Positions 1 to 14,300 of a DNA stretch of 64,000 nucleotides are shown piece after piece (position 1 is the first letter of the stretch; every line of letters begins with the position of its first letter). The translations under genes and the position numbers were made by a program. The stretch comes from Boletus sp. NGJ. Its lineage: Eukaryota > Basidiomycota > Agaricomycetes > Boletales > Boletaceae. The notes under the pieces were generated by a model. It saw nothing but the letters and a program-made list of their open reading frames with translations, ran no database searches and had not been told where the DNA came from. The stretch spans positions 1 to 64,000 of the forward strand of contig JAGTXK010000060.1 in assembly GCA_019096195.1 (NCBI GenBank), read 5' to 3'.

Positions 1-162
1 TGCCATGACAACCAAATCACATGACTAAGGGCTCATCCTCAGGGCAAGGATTAGGGCTATCAATGGCCCAGCAAGGGTTAGGGCTAACATCCTTTTGGTT
101 CTTTTGCAAATGTCAAGTCTTTGAAAAATAGCCAAACATTGGGACACTTTTTTGAGCCACTG
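1..162. mobile_element. Terminal part of a probable Tc1/mariner DNA transposon
   Basis: The first 162 bases end in TTTTTTGAGCCACTG followed by TA. Read on the other strand this gives TA then CAGTGGCTCAAAAAA, which looks like a Tc1/mariner terminal inverted repeat (CAGTGG start, A-run) next to the TA target duplication. Only this end lies in the window and no transposase frame is visible in it. The family call rests on the terminus alone. Confidence 0.4.
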
Positions 163-164
163 TA

Positions 165-1180
165 CTCGTGGTAAATACATTTTCCATCCTCAATTAAAAG
201 ATTTGCTCATAAATAATGTTGTTTTTCACTGCAGATGCTTGCTTCATGTCATTCTGTGACATGTCAGACCCAGATGGTCATTACATGGGGTTAGTAAGTG
301 TGCACCCTAACTCAGTCAATGCCAAAGTCTGCTCATCTACCATGACAGACATGGAGTGATTATCACCCCTGGTAAGTATGACAAGAAAATCAAACATGAT
401 GATTATGTTGAAGTTGAGGTGTATCTGAAACTATATGTATAGTATTTCTTGCTTGCACTTGCCCATCTTTGCTGGCCCTAGTAATTCTGATGTGCACATA
501 GGTGGAACATTCAGGAGAATAGTGGCGATTCCAACACTTATAATGATCAAAGCGGCTCTAGGATCTACCAACTTGTCATAAAGAGCATGAAAGTATTACC
601 TTTCCATTTCTATACTCAAGCCAAATTGTTGAAGACTCCAACTCAAAAAGGCAAGAGAAAGGTTGATGATGATGACAACAAGTTGCCTGGTTAGTTGCCC
701 TTGAATAAAGCTCTGGCCACTGAGGCAATCTTTCACATGGACTTGGAGGAAAACTGAAGGATGTTGGACCTGATTGATCTACTTCTTGCACAATTCTTGA
801 TAGATGCTATGTATGTACTTCATGAGAATCCAAGTCTCATCAGCATCTACCTAGGTTTGTATATGTGTGTGTGATGGAGTCAGGGACTTTGGTGCCTCTG
901 GGCACCACTACCTGATGAAATATACAAGGGGTATTCTGAAAACAGCATATTGTTGGGAATTGGAGAGGTATTTTCAGGAGTTCACACCAATTCCCTCAAT
1001 CAGTATTTCTTGATTTTATGCTGGATTGTTATATGACATTGCTCACATTCGCCATGTCACAAAAGTAGACACAAGGCTAGGGTGGCCATCCTCATAACAC
1101 AAGAAGCCTTGTAAGCAAGGTAATTAAACAAGAACAGCTCTCTACAAATGGTATACACCACTGCAGCAACAATCTATACT
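165..1180 (+). other. Degenerate coding-like repeat debris, no intact gene
   Basis: Several short open stretches on the plus strand look like exons of a decayed protein gene. One at about 237-355 reads through a segment rich in M, S, C and D. One at about 500-690 ends in a lysine- and aspartate-rich run. Stops separate them and no consistent splicing joins them. The base composition is more AT-rich than the neighbouring genes. It may be a relic of the same kind of multi-copy family seen at the right edge of the window, but no family could be named. Confidence 0.3.
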
Positions 1181-1212
1181 ATCAATGCAAGCAAAAAGGA
1201 TGCCAACCATAT

Positions 1213-3789
<2,577 letters not shown>

Positions 3790-4111
3790 TGTTCAAGTAA
3801 TTCTAGAAAAGTGGTAAAAGTGACCAGGTGCAGAAACAACACTGGTGAGTCGTGGTGAAAATTCAACGGGTCTGACTGAGCCACTTGGAAAGGTGGACAG
3901 ATATACACAAATAAATTACATAATCAGATACTATTATGTAATTGACTGCTGCATTTTTGGGCCCAGTGTAAGTACAAGTGTCAATGACTCAGTGTTATGT
4001 CTGGTATCATAATTGCAAATCGTACATGAGATAGTTACATGTATACTACCTTTCCAGATGTATGAGGATGCACGGGACATGTAAATATACAAACTAGGTG
4101 AGAGCAAGACC
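3790..4111. other. Intergenic: DBP2 promoter and RSR1 3' flank
   Basis: About 320 bases between the DBP2 start and the stop of the downstream-facing GTPase gene, both on the minus strand. It is AT-rich around 3900-4080. No ORF, RNA gene or clear TATA element could be assigned. Confidence 0.4.
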
Positions 4112-5040
4112 TCACATGACCATACATAGTTTACGAAACCGGGTTGGTCTCTTGCATGAAGGATCGTCAGGATACCGTGTGAGCATTTGCTTCACAAGAT
4201 CCTGAAAGACATCGGAGATGTGCCAGTTACGTTTGGCGGACGTCTCGTAGAAGGGAATGCGCCAGCGCTCCACCAGGGACTGAATCGTGTTGCGAGAAAC
4301 CTCGCGTTCGGCAACTAAATCTAATTTGGTGCCGACAACGACGATGGGAACAGTCTACATATCACCAAGTTCAGTATCTCAATTACGGCGCCAAGTTGTT
4401 AGAGCTAGTTACAGTGTCACCACCCTTCACACGGTAGATCTGCTGGCGGAGATTATCCACCTCACGGAGGCTTGCTTCTTGAATAAGACTACACATACTG
4501 AGTGATAAGATAAACAGAGAACAAAGATGATACCTGAAAACCAAGACAAAGCCCTGGCCAGACTGACAAGCCATGAAATATGGGGGTGAGTAATATCCCT
4601 GCTCCAACCGGGATATTTTCTACCTTGATGTAGAGTTCTTTAAGTGCGGTAAATTGTTCGGCCCCTGCGGTATCCAGCACTTCGAGCTGGGCGATAAGCA
4701 TAAGGACAAAAATATCGTGGGTGGTCGGATCCGGCTGGGGTAGAACACACATGAACTCACCGAAGTCTTGACACCATCGACGTCGACTATACGTCTATAA
4801 GCTTCTATACTGGCTGTCAGTAAGAGGCATAAGACTCGGAGACCATGCCAAGACCCACCTTCTATTGTTGGGTCATAGTCCTCGAGAAAGATATCTTGCA
4901 CGAATCGCACAGTTAAAGCTGACTTCCCTACCCCACCAGCTAGGTTCAAGAGATTGTAGCTTAACACCAACGTACAGATCAATTGATTGGTACCCACCAC
5001 CAAGGACGACAACGTCATAATGTCTCATGTCGCGCGACAT
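4112..5040 (-). CDS. RSR1: Ras-family small GTPase, Rsr1/Bud1-Rap type
   Basis: Membrane-anchored GTP switch for cell polarity and bud- or growth-site selection in fungi. The spliced product starts [15 protein letters not shown]. An alternative start at 5028 would give MRHYD, closer to the family's MREYK. The P-loop is [11 protein letters not shown], the effector region YDPTIE, switch [20 protein letters not shown], the G4 region GTKLDL and the G5 region ETSAK. The C-terminus is KLCMVM followed by TGA, a CaaX box expected to be farnesylated because its last residue is methionine. The TAGAEQF switch II, rather than the TAGQEEY of Ras itself, points to Rsr1/Rap1. At least five short introns are present, and the P-loop is split between two exons. 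It faces away from the cyclophilin gene across a 510-bp gap. Confidence 0.88.
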
Positions 5041-5550
5041 TGATTCAGATGGACAAGCGTTGGATTAATGGTGAATGTTAAGGGGGAAGGGCAGTCAGGT
5101 GTGGGAAGGATGCAAGCACAAGCAGTGTCATGCACGAATGTGGGCTTGATTTAGAGTCTCCACCAGGCAATAGCGAAGGCAGCTTAGCGTTTACAGTACT
5201 CGACAAGGAAGATGTGACAACGACCAAACTAACCTAACCCCCTAGGCAAACTATCAATCGATGTAGAGGTCCAGAGTAGTAATCACATAGTAGATTGGCG
5301 CAAAAAAGCTCAAGAGCCGTAAATTGAAAGTGAAAATCGGCTTATGAAGGGCATTTACTACTACTAATCCTCCTAACACGGTGGTGCCGGTGAGCGCCCA
5401 GGCACTCGTAAGAAATTTCACTCGAGAGTACTAGAGTGGTACTTTTGCATCCGTGGAATGACTTGTGGTTATTATATAATCAGCCTACACTACAAAACAT
5501 GCCTTCGCGACTCGCCAATGAGAGCGCTCAAGCTTCAAGCTCAAGTCTCT
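5041..5550. promoter_or_regulatory. Divergent promoter region between RSR1 and cyclophilin
   Basis: These 510 bases separate two divergently transcribed genes. A TATA-like ATTATATAAT lies at 5471-5480, about 75 bases before the cyclophilin ATG, which suits a promoter position. No other gene is seen here. Confidence 0.4.
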
Positions 5551-6829
5551 ATGCCTCGTCCACGCGTCTTCTTTGACCTTTCCATCGGTTCTGATCCTGT
5601 GGGAAGGTGTGATATCTCTATAGCTTGCACGTGAGATATAGATATACTTATACTGCTCCAGAGTTACCTTCGAATTATACAACGATACAGCCCCAAAGAC
5701 GGCAGAAAAGTAAGCTGCTCTCAATGGCTCGAACTTCCAGAGAGAACTGAGGAGATCGCTGTAGCTTCCGAGTACTATGCACAGGGGAAAAGGGATTATC
5801 GGTTGTCTCAGAACGTCCACTATATTACAAGAATAGTATTATCCACCGGTCTATCGATAATTTCATGATTCAAGGAGGAGGTGTGTCTTTAGATTTAGTC
5901 GTGCTACTCGCCACTTATCTTTACCACAGACTTCACGAAGCACAACGGCACCGGAGGGGAATCTATCTATGGGGGTCACTTTCCTGACGAAGATTTTTCT
6001 AGGCCCCTCGACTCGGAAGGGTGTGTCTCGGACATCATTCGTCGAATATAATAACTCTGGCCTAACATTTCAATTATTCTAGACTTTTGTGCATGGCTAA
6101 TCGAGGACCTGATACCAATGGATCACAATTTTTTATAACCCTGCGAGAGTGTCCCCACTTGAATGGTAAGCATTTGCAGAATCCCAGCTAGTTCCCGTAT
6201 TTACTAAAGAACGCTAGGTAAACATGTCGTCTTTGGAAAGGTGATCAAAGGTTATGAAGATGTGGTAAAAAGACTAGCGCAAGTGCCCGTAGATGCAAGG
6301 GATCGACCACAAACACCGATTGTAATCTCGAGTTGCGGTGAACTCGAACTAAGAGGACCAAAACCAGCAAAGCAAACGAAACGTATTTTTACATTTCTTT
6401 CAACCACGTACATCATGTCTCACTCCGTTCTGTGCAGGGGAAAGTGCTAGAAATCGCAAGCGCCACGATAGTCGCTCCCGATCAAGTGCAGACAGCGAGC
6501 GTCGCCGTAAGAAGTCGAAAATGCATACCTCCAAATCAGAACCCAATCTTGAGAACTCTCAAGCATCGGAAGCAAATTTCACTCCCCAAGAGACGGAGGA
6601 AGACTACGATGCGCGCCTAGAGCGTGAAGAACAAGAGCGAGCGGCAAAAGCTAAACGCAAAGAGTTGGAGCGCATCCAACGAGTATACGAGAGCACAAAT
6701 TCAACACAAGGTGTCCGTTTTAAAGGTATGCTCATTGAACGTCCTTTCGGTATGCAACAACTAAGATGTCTCAATATAGGCCGTGGGCGCATGAAATTTG
6801 TTGACCCAGAATTACACCATCGGCAGTAG
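5551..6829 (+). CDS. Peptidyl-prolyl cis-trans isomerase, cyclophilin with charged nuclear-type tail
   Basis: Catalyses proline isomerisation. The tail suggests action on splicing or nuclear RNPs. The start [19 protein letters not shown] is followed by exons giving [17 protein letters not shown], the FMIQGGDF core, GTGGESIYG and [16 protein letters not shown], so the main active-site residues (R of FHR replaced by [10 protein letters not shown] of QGG, F of QFFIT, H of HVVFG) can be followed. The cyclophilin domain takes about 165 residues. A KR/RS-rich stretch ([10 protein letters not shown]), a charged coiled-coil-like segment and a conserved-looking C-terminal [15 protein letters not shown] then follow. 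At least six short introns are present, one splitting AEN/FRVL. An SR-cyclophilin (PPIG-like) role is inferred from the tail. The isomerase domain call is firm. Confidence 0.88.
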
Positions 6830-6949
6830 CGAAGGACGCTCACCATACGAAGCATAGCCTCGTGTTACTTGAACTTACGATATTCTGCAATCAGAATCCA
6901 ACTGTCTATGTTGAGAATCACGTTCACGATATGATAGAGGCATAAAAAG

Positions 6950-8864
6950 CTAAACAGACATCTCAACCACATGTTCAGTGACATTGTCCAGAAGGGAGGT
7001 TGTGTCTTCCTTCGTAGCCTGTTGATCATCCGTCCTTTCCACAGCGGTTGCTTTTGCGCCGGCTGCATTCGCGAAACTAAATAACGGCCTGATAGTAGAA
7101 TGCGCAACAGAAGGTCCCGAGACAGGAGTAATGGAGGGAGAAGTCGATGAGGCTTTAGTTGGATGTATGGGTCCCCGTTCACTGGCTTGCCGAGAGTTTG
7201 TCCGTGACATCGAGTGCTGGGGAGCCCGATCCTTGGTAAGCTCCAAGCGGGCAGTAATTTCACGTTCCTTTGTAGAAATGTCGACCGGTCTGCAACGCGT
7301 CGAAATGGTGTCCCTCGATTTGTGGGGATAAACTTACTTTGCAGCACCAAATGGATTCGGTCTCGGAGTATTGGAGGCTAATTTTGGGGAGGACAAGGGG
7401 GATGGGCTCGTGGAACCTGTGGATGAACGTGGCAGTAATTCAAGCTTTTTACGACTAATTTGAGGAGTCGGAGGAGTGGAGCTGCTTGCTGTGCGCGAGT
7501 GAATCAGCCGCGACGAAGCACTTTCTGTCGAAATGTTGACGCGGATACTCACGGGAAGTGCCGCCGCCTGGGGCTCTCCGCGCACGCCAGTCCCCTTCAT
7601 CAGGGGTATCTCGTGCTTGAACGGACTCGTGTTTACCCTTGAAACTACCAAACTTGGCATGCGTGGACTCTTCAGTCACTGAGGGCTTAAATCTGCTCCC
7701 CATAGCCCAGTGTTCCTCTCTATCCGCAACGCCAGCATGACCCTCCGTAATGGAGAAACCTGAGCCCCTCCGACGAGCCGACGGTGCCTCCGGCTCGGCC
7801 ACTTTTGTTAGCGGCCGTGATGATCGCCAGTCACTGGCTTCGTCAGAAACATTTGCTGGTGGTGGTGGTGGTGGTGGTGGTGGTGGGCGTTCTCCCGCCT
7901 GCCCGTCAAAGCGACGTCGTGAAGATTCACGAGAATCTCCGAAAGATGGAAGAGGGCCTTCTCTACGCCAGTTCCCAGATAATTTGGAATCGTCCTCCAG
8001 AACAGAACTACTAAATCCAGGCTTTTCCTTCGCTAACGCGGGATTAAGTCTACCTTCCAACGCAATCTGGTAAAAACTCACGGGGTTCGGCGACGCTCAC
8101 TCGAACAGTGCGACCCGATAGACTCTGCTAAGAGTGTCAGCAAATGTATTTATTCACAAGAACTGGGATAACTCACGGATCCTGTCCTTGACAATGCATC
8201 TTTTAAGGCATCCAGTTCTGCAAATTCAATGTAACCAAAACCCTTTGGTTTGTCATCACGGTCTTTGATTATTTTGATAGACTTGGCCTGTGTGTGCGTT
8301 GGACATTGCAGGTCTCGATAAAGTAAACCACGAACCTGATGAGGATCGAAGAAAGTAGCCAATTCGTTTTCAGTGATATCGAAGGCGAGATTTCCGATAA
8401 ATGCAGTAAAAGGCGGATGGGATGGCAATGGGACCTCTTCTCTCACGGAAGGGTACAGTCGATCGGCTGGGTAAAGGTGTGAATCGGGGGTATACCGACA
8501 GATTCAAAACCAAACATACGTCGAGAGGATGCAAAGTCATCACGCCTGTTGAAGCGATCTCCAGGGCGTGGTAGCCTGTCGTCGTCCGACTTAATCGAGG
8601 CTAGAAGAAGTTGACAAAATAAGACAGTGTACCAAATGGTGCGTAAAGTCCTTACGGGCTGTAGGAAGTGAGTCCATTTCATCGGCCCATGAGCCAAGAG
8701 CTACTTGCGAGATCAACCGGGTACGGAAAGTGTACAAAATTTTATGCGCACTGCTATCGCCGAGAAACTCGTTGAGAGACATCTTGGGCGCCTTGGATTT
8801 TTTGGGTGCTATTGGGGTAAGTTGCATGGTTGTGCAGAAGTCAAGCTTCAAGAAGCTTACCCAT
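6950..8864 (-). CDS. TIF3: Eukaryotic translation initiation factor 4B
   Basis: RNA-binding cofactor that stimulates the eIF4A helicase during mRNA recruitment to ribosomes. The first exon is only ATGG; after a 53-base intron it continues MAPKKSKAPKMSLNEFLGD, the typical eIF4B N-terminus. SWADEMDSLPTA follows. An RRM lies at about 8150-8430, with RNP2-like FIGNLAFDI and RNP1-like KGFGYIEF. The rest is low-complexity and charged, with repeated arginine/glycine/serine blocks (RRFDGQAGERPPPPPPPPPP, EGDWRARRAPGGG) that resemble the eIF4B repeat region. The C-terminus is alanine/serine-rich and ends at 6950. A GGT microsatellite encodes the proline run. The gene is divergent from ARPC2 across about 160 bp, so the two probably share a promoter. 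Confidence 0.87.
7858..7886. repeat. (GGT)n microsatellite in the eIF4B gene
   Basis: About nine or ten tandem GGT units on the plus strand. Read on the minus strand (ACC/CCA/CAC) in the coding frame it gives ten prolines. The triplet unit keeps the frame when its length changes, so allele length variation is likely. Confidence 0.85.
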
Positions 8865-9026
8865 GATTGCAAGCTACGGCCTTTTGTGATACTCTACAGT
8901 GTATCTGGTACGTTGGCTGTTGCTGGAAAACTGTCGAGGGAAATTACTTTGCTGCAGATATCAATTATTCCCACGCGTATATTTTGTCATCACCACCCTT
9001 GCTAACTTGCCTTGCCAGTCGGCAGC

Positions 9027-10193
9027 ATGATCCTCCTCGAGGTAGGGTGGGATCTCTCCGCGTCATTCAGCACAAACTAACATGACGGTAGTCTCACAAC
9101 GTTATCATACAAACAACCTTGGCAGACAAGGCTGTCAAGTGGGTCCATGATCCATACACTACCATGGCCACCGTGCTCATTGTGACTCACCAGACCCTCA
9201 TCTCTTGATGTCCTGTTCGTAGATTTCGACGGAGTGAGATTCCACTTGTCAACGCCAGACCAAAAGACGGTGGTTCAACTCTCGATGAACATTCGCTGTT
9301 GGGATGAGCTTGTGGTGTACGGTGCATTAGACATACTCAGACGGGAATACGGCACCCTGATCAAGGCCCAAACGGAACCGGAGTACCATATCAGTCTCGA
9401 TATTGACCTTGAGCAGCTCCCCGGTGATGAAGGTGTGTGTTTAGTATCCACTGCGGATCTTACTAACAGGCCGCAGCGAGGCGGGATGCGTTCATCAAAT
9501 CCATCGCCCTATTGAAGCGTAATGCCCTTGCAGCCCCGTTTGAATTGGCTTTTCGCCAACAGAAGGAATTAGAGACTTCGGGAGGCTCCCTCGGAGACCT
9601 GATGCAGATCCATTATCGTGATGAGGAAGGTATATATATTCGGGCATCGCCCGATCGGGTGACAGTCATATTCTCTACCATCTTCCGAGAGGAAACAGAT
9701 AGGACATTTGGTAAAGTGTTTTTGCAGGTGAGTTGGCCGCGTTGAACTCGGGCAGAGTTTCCGTGACATCGCCACCAGGAATTCGTTGATGCTCGACGTC
9801 AGCCCAGTATCCAGAACGCCCCCCAAGTACTCTATACTAATCGTGATCCGCCTCTCGAAATCCGAGATGTACCCGGTCTCCGCAATTCTGAAGACATTGG
9901 ATATGTCACCTTTGTGCTCTTTCCCCGCCACTTTGCCAAGCCTGATGTATCATACAACACGATCTCGCACATTCAGTTGTTCCGCGACTACCTCCACTAC
10001 CACATTAAATGTTGCAAGGCTTACATGCACTCTCGCATGCGTCATCGTGTAGCGGAATTCCAGAAGATCCTCAACCGTGCCAAGACAGAGGTAGCGGCTA
10101 CTGAAAGGAAGACTGTCACGTAAGTCCATTCAGTGAATTTGACTAGGGCTGTCTTGACACGATTGCAGCGGCAGAACTATGGTAGTTCGGTAG
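9027..10193 (+). CDS. ARC35: Arp2/3 complex 34 kDa subunit (ARPC2/Arc35)
   Basis: Structural core subunit of the actin-nucleating Arp2/3 complex that contacts the mother filament and underlies endocytic actin patches. The first exon encodes MILLE, the diagnostic start of the family, and is joined to SHNVIIQTTLADK. Later exons give VDFDGVRFHLSTPDQKT, the ELVVYGALDILRREYG region, an arginine/glutamate-rich central part (YIRASPDRVTVIFSTIFREE) and the C-terminal helix RHFAKPDVSYNTISHIQLFR with HRVAEFQKILNRAKTE. It ends GRTMVVR. The length of about 310 residues fits the family. At least six short introns are present. It lies head-to-head with eIF4B. Confidence 0.92.
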
Positions 10194-10285
10194 ATAGAGC
10201 GCACGTAGTCTATCAAATGTAATCCTGCACTCGCGTTTTCTCACGCCACGGTAGACCTGGTCAACTTGTTCTTTGGACTGAGTCA

Positions 10286-10982
10286 ATGGACGTCGAACGT
10301 GTTACTGAGCTTGCGGCGGCACCCAGCGAAGAGCCTGGGATCCCAGATTCGATCCGTATAACCAGACACGGGAAACTTCGTATTTGGATCAAGAAAGCGC
10401 TGGATTTTTTCGAAGTGCGTCCCATTGCTCACGAGACAGGAAGCGTCCAACACGAGCACAGAGCCATCCATCCAGACCACTTGTTCTTTACTCGGCACCG
10501 GCGGATGTCTCGGCTTCCACTATTGCACGTTTGGTCTCCGTCGTTGAAATCATTAAGCGTGAGTACTTGAAAGGACGTGACGTATCCGCGGGCGATGTGT
10601 CAGGGCTGCATCAATACAACCAGCTCCTATTTGAGCAGCAAGGCAGGATTCCAGAGGAGGGCGAGGATCGAAGGGACGCGTTGCACCATGCGCTCAACGG
10701 TCACTCACAGTGCGTGACGCGGTGCTGCTGGCAAAGTCGCTGATTCGAATTGTCATAGCGCGAAGCAGTCGTTCGCGCCGCACATGAAGATCACGCTGTC
10801 TACCAGGGCCCTCACGCGCAGCCACGAGAAACGTGAGACGTGAGTTGTCCTGACGCATCCGGGCGTTGCAAGACGTGCTGAGGATAAGACAGACACCAAA
10901 AACCCGCGACACGTCGCATGTCCAAGGCGGCAAAGGCGAGGATGCGGAGACGGCTGAGGAAGCAGTGCGAAATTGTCGATGA
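10286..10982 (+). CDS. Alba-superfamily RNA-binding protein (RNase P/MRP Rpp25/Pop6-like)
   Basis: Probably a small nucleic-acid-binding protein. Exon 1 gives IRITRHGKLRIWIKKALDFF. After an intron using an ACAG acceptor near 10461 it continues PLVLYSAPADVSASTIARLV and VEIIKREYLK, the order of the Alba fold (strand-helix with a conserved glycine/lysine turn, then the helix EI.KR). A third exon gives APHMKITLSTRAL, the last strand of the fold. The end is uncertain. The frame can stop at a TGA near 10835, or splice on to a short acidic tail (GEDAETAEEAVRN) ending at 10982. Assignment to RNase P/MRP rather than another Alba protein is inference. Confidence 0.6.
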
Positions 10983-11320
10983 AGAGTAGTTTTTGCGTCA
11001 AACTCTACCTAGAAATGGTATATATATGACGTAAGATTGGTGTAGATTTAGGGTGAAAATTTGCAAAGGGGGGTGTCCGACTCGAGTCCAACCGTAGTCT
11101 TGGAGCCAAAGCGCGATTCGAACAAACTAGCCCTACGGTACTGCTTGTCATTTTGTTTCAGCCGGCCCATCGCTGCAGTCTAGTCAAGTTTCGGAACTCA
11201 GAAACTGCATTGATTTGTTGCATTATCTTGCTTTATCGCAACTGCACCGATATTGCGTCTTGCAAGTCCCGCTTGGTCCAAACCTGCCGGTAGATCTCCG
11301 ACCTTTTTATAACGGCTTAC
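10983..11320. other. Intergenic spacer before the PHD/WHIM gene
   Basis: About 340 bases. It contains an AT-rich TATATATGACG near 11020 that could be a TATA element or belong to the Alba gene's 3' flank. No further gene is seen. Confidence 0.35.
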
Positions 11321-14300
11321 ATGGCTGCGCGTATGCCTCGCCGCACCTCTACCCGCACGGTCACGACTTCTGCGACCCCTCACGCTCCCGCCATTCCCCA
11401 ACAACTAGACACCCCTTACGATTCCAACATTCACCAGCTCCGCCGCCATTGGAAATGGGCCGCCTTTGCTCAATTCTTCTTCACGTTCAGTCCTATCTTC
11501 GCCATGCCCGACGTTACTATCATCGTAAGTTTGTATCTCATAACAAAGTACTTGACACTTTCACCATCTCGTCATTTGTGCATAGGACGTTGAAAACGAT
11601 CTCGTCCACTCGACGAACCGGGTTCTGTCTCGCATTATGCAACGCTTGCTTATAACTCTCACTCAGGATAGGAAGATAACGTGAGTAGTCTCTCACCCAT
11701 GCCGTTTACTTTTTACCCAACGTCTCCATTGATGTCCAACCTCCAGGACTGATAGCTGGCAGAATGCACTGCGACGCCAGTACCAGAGGAGGGACCCAGA
11801 AGCTAGCCCCATCGGCCTCATGGCTCGTTCTCAGCATTTCATTGTCGAGTCCTCTCGGGCATCTACAGCACCCCCGGGTAGCTCTGCAGTACTGCTCGAC
11901 GAACCGGAACCCGAAAATGAATCCCTGGAGCACAACCAGTCTACCACGGCCCATCCTCCTGATAACACAATTCGCGTCGAAGGCTCAGTTGAAGATCCAG
12001 ACCACATTTCTGTTACAAAGGATGAAGAAGAGGATGTTTCTTCCGAAGCACTAGAGCCTCCGGAGAGACAGGTTGATTGGTTAGATCTCTCGATGCTTGC
12101 GAAGCTCGAGTCTTTGCATACCTTGGTAGAATGGCAATTTCAAAACCCACACAGAGTTCGTCAGCAGATGAAAACTGACGACGAACAAGCCACTTGGGTA
12201 TGTCGAGGTGTAAGCACTTTCTGTCCTGACCCTGACAGATTGCCCGTTTTCACGAAATATAGCGCATTGAACCCATCGGATATGATTCCAAAAGAAATGC
12301 ATACTGGCTTATTGGTGGTTTGTGGTTATGCTCATTAACGACGCCAACTCATATCGCGAACAGGTGACCGTCTTTGGATTCAGCGAGAACCACCTAGACT
12401 CAACCTGAAACGGAAGCGAAAACCAGGTAGAAATACCACGAAGGAGCAACCGCAGTCCCTATCAGTGAAACGTCAGCGGATCGATCTAGATTTTGGGGCC
12501 GTTGGGCAGTCATCAGTTGCACGCACTACTCGTGGCAAGGCACAAATACAACCTTCACAAGGTTCTAGAGAGGGTCGTGCCGCAAAAACGCGGGCAAACC
12601 AAAGACTGGATGCGCAAGCAAGGGATCTTGCTGATTTTCGGCGTCAAATGGTTAGCTCTCGCACGAGGGCTGCATCAATAACCCCCCACAAACCCACTGG
12701 AACAAGGATTAGCGCGCGATTGCGAGGTACAGCGGTTGAGGAGGATGAATGGCAAGAAGTCCCTGACGAATGGTTGGCCGTGAGCGATACCCAGAAGAGC
12801 CCGGTCAAGGATTCACCCTCTGGTCCTTTGTTGGCCAGCAAGAAAAAAATGAGGACGGGTTTAGAAAGCGATGATAGCTCGATCAGTGAGCTCACTGAAC
12901 TCAGTGACGGCGAAGATGACATGGTGGGGGCGGAACGAAATATCGACGAGACGCCAGTGGTGGAAACGGAGGAAACGGACCCAACATCGGCGGAGAAAAA
13001 TACAAATGTGGAAGCCGAGGACCACCAGGGTGAGGAGGCGAAGTTAGTTGACCCACCCATTACACCGCCCTTTCCTGACGACTTTGTTGAGTGGGAAACG
13101 GTTAGCAGTACCCGCATTGAATCGTCCATCCACTGACCTGTTCAAACAGATATGTGTGACTCTAGAAGAATGGGAAAGTATTGAACAACAGTTCGAGAAA
13201 GCAAATCATTATGCGGAGAAGGCACTTCATAAAGTATTATCGCAGAGTATCGTGCCTATGGTTACCGCTGAGCTCAGGGTATGTTTTATTCTTTGTCAAA
13301 CTCAATACGCTCTTTATCTCCTCCAAGGAAACCGAGAAAAAGCGACGGATGGAGGATGCTGTCGTGCATCGCAAACGTTCCTCCAGGATTGCCATGAAGG
13401 AATTTGAAAAAGAAGAAGAACGTGCAGCGATGAGAAAACGCGTAGAGGAGGAAGAAAAAATGAGCCGCGCACGAAGACTAGAAGCTCGTCAGCAAAAAGA
13501 ACAAGTAGAGAGGCTAAGAAGGGAGAATGCGCGAGAGCATCGTCGGATGGAGCGCGAGCTTCAGGAGCAACAATCAACCGAGAAGCCCGAGGCAGAGTCA
13601 ATATTTGGTCATTGTTGATATTTCACGCTCGATGATCTGACTGGAATCTGCAGGGCCAGCGCTTCTGTGAATATTGTCGAGGAAGAGACAAACTGCAACT
13701 CGCTACTAGTCGGACAAAGCAAAGCTCCTGTCGTTCTGAGCGCCACCCCGATCAATGGCACAGGGAGTGGGTCACACAGTCCTGTTGAGAACTGGGAGCT
13801 TGACTGCGAGGTTTGTGGACGAAAGGGCATTAATCAGGTGGGTTTCCACCACAGAGGCTTTGACTTATGGAGTTTAAGTTTATTTCTGAAATCGCACCTT
13901 CATAGGACGATGGTGTTCCTCTCTTGTGTTGCGGTATATGTGGGAAGTGGCAGCACATTATTTGCCATGACAGGCAAGATACAATGGCTGGACGTCCAAA
14001 GCGGAATTGGGATATTGAAGATTTTATATGTCGACAATGTCATCTGATAACCCCCAAGAGCTCGTCACTCGGTAACTCTGCTAGCTTGCTTTCGCTTGGA
14101 GTGAACAGCAAGAGGGGACAAGCTTCCAGTACTCAAACTTACTATGGCCAACCATCAAATCACCCCAGAAGCTACCCCAACAGTGGTTACTACCAAAACT
14201 CGCCACCCAATGCAAGATACCCGTACGATCATCCCGACGTCCAGACAGCCATTCCTTCCCCGTCGTCCCATTCCTACACTTCACAAACCCGACCGTCGGG

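Noticed and set aside
20-100. Telomere-like GGGTTAGGG and GGATTAGGG pieces
   Set aside because: Only scattered single matches, not a tandem array, and adjacent to a transposon end inside normal chromosomal sequence.
12644-13129. 161-residue minus-strand ORF
   Set aside because: Antisense of the acidic low-complexity exon of the PHD/WHIM gene; serine-rich only because the opposite strand is acidic.
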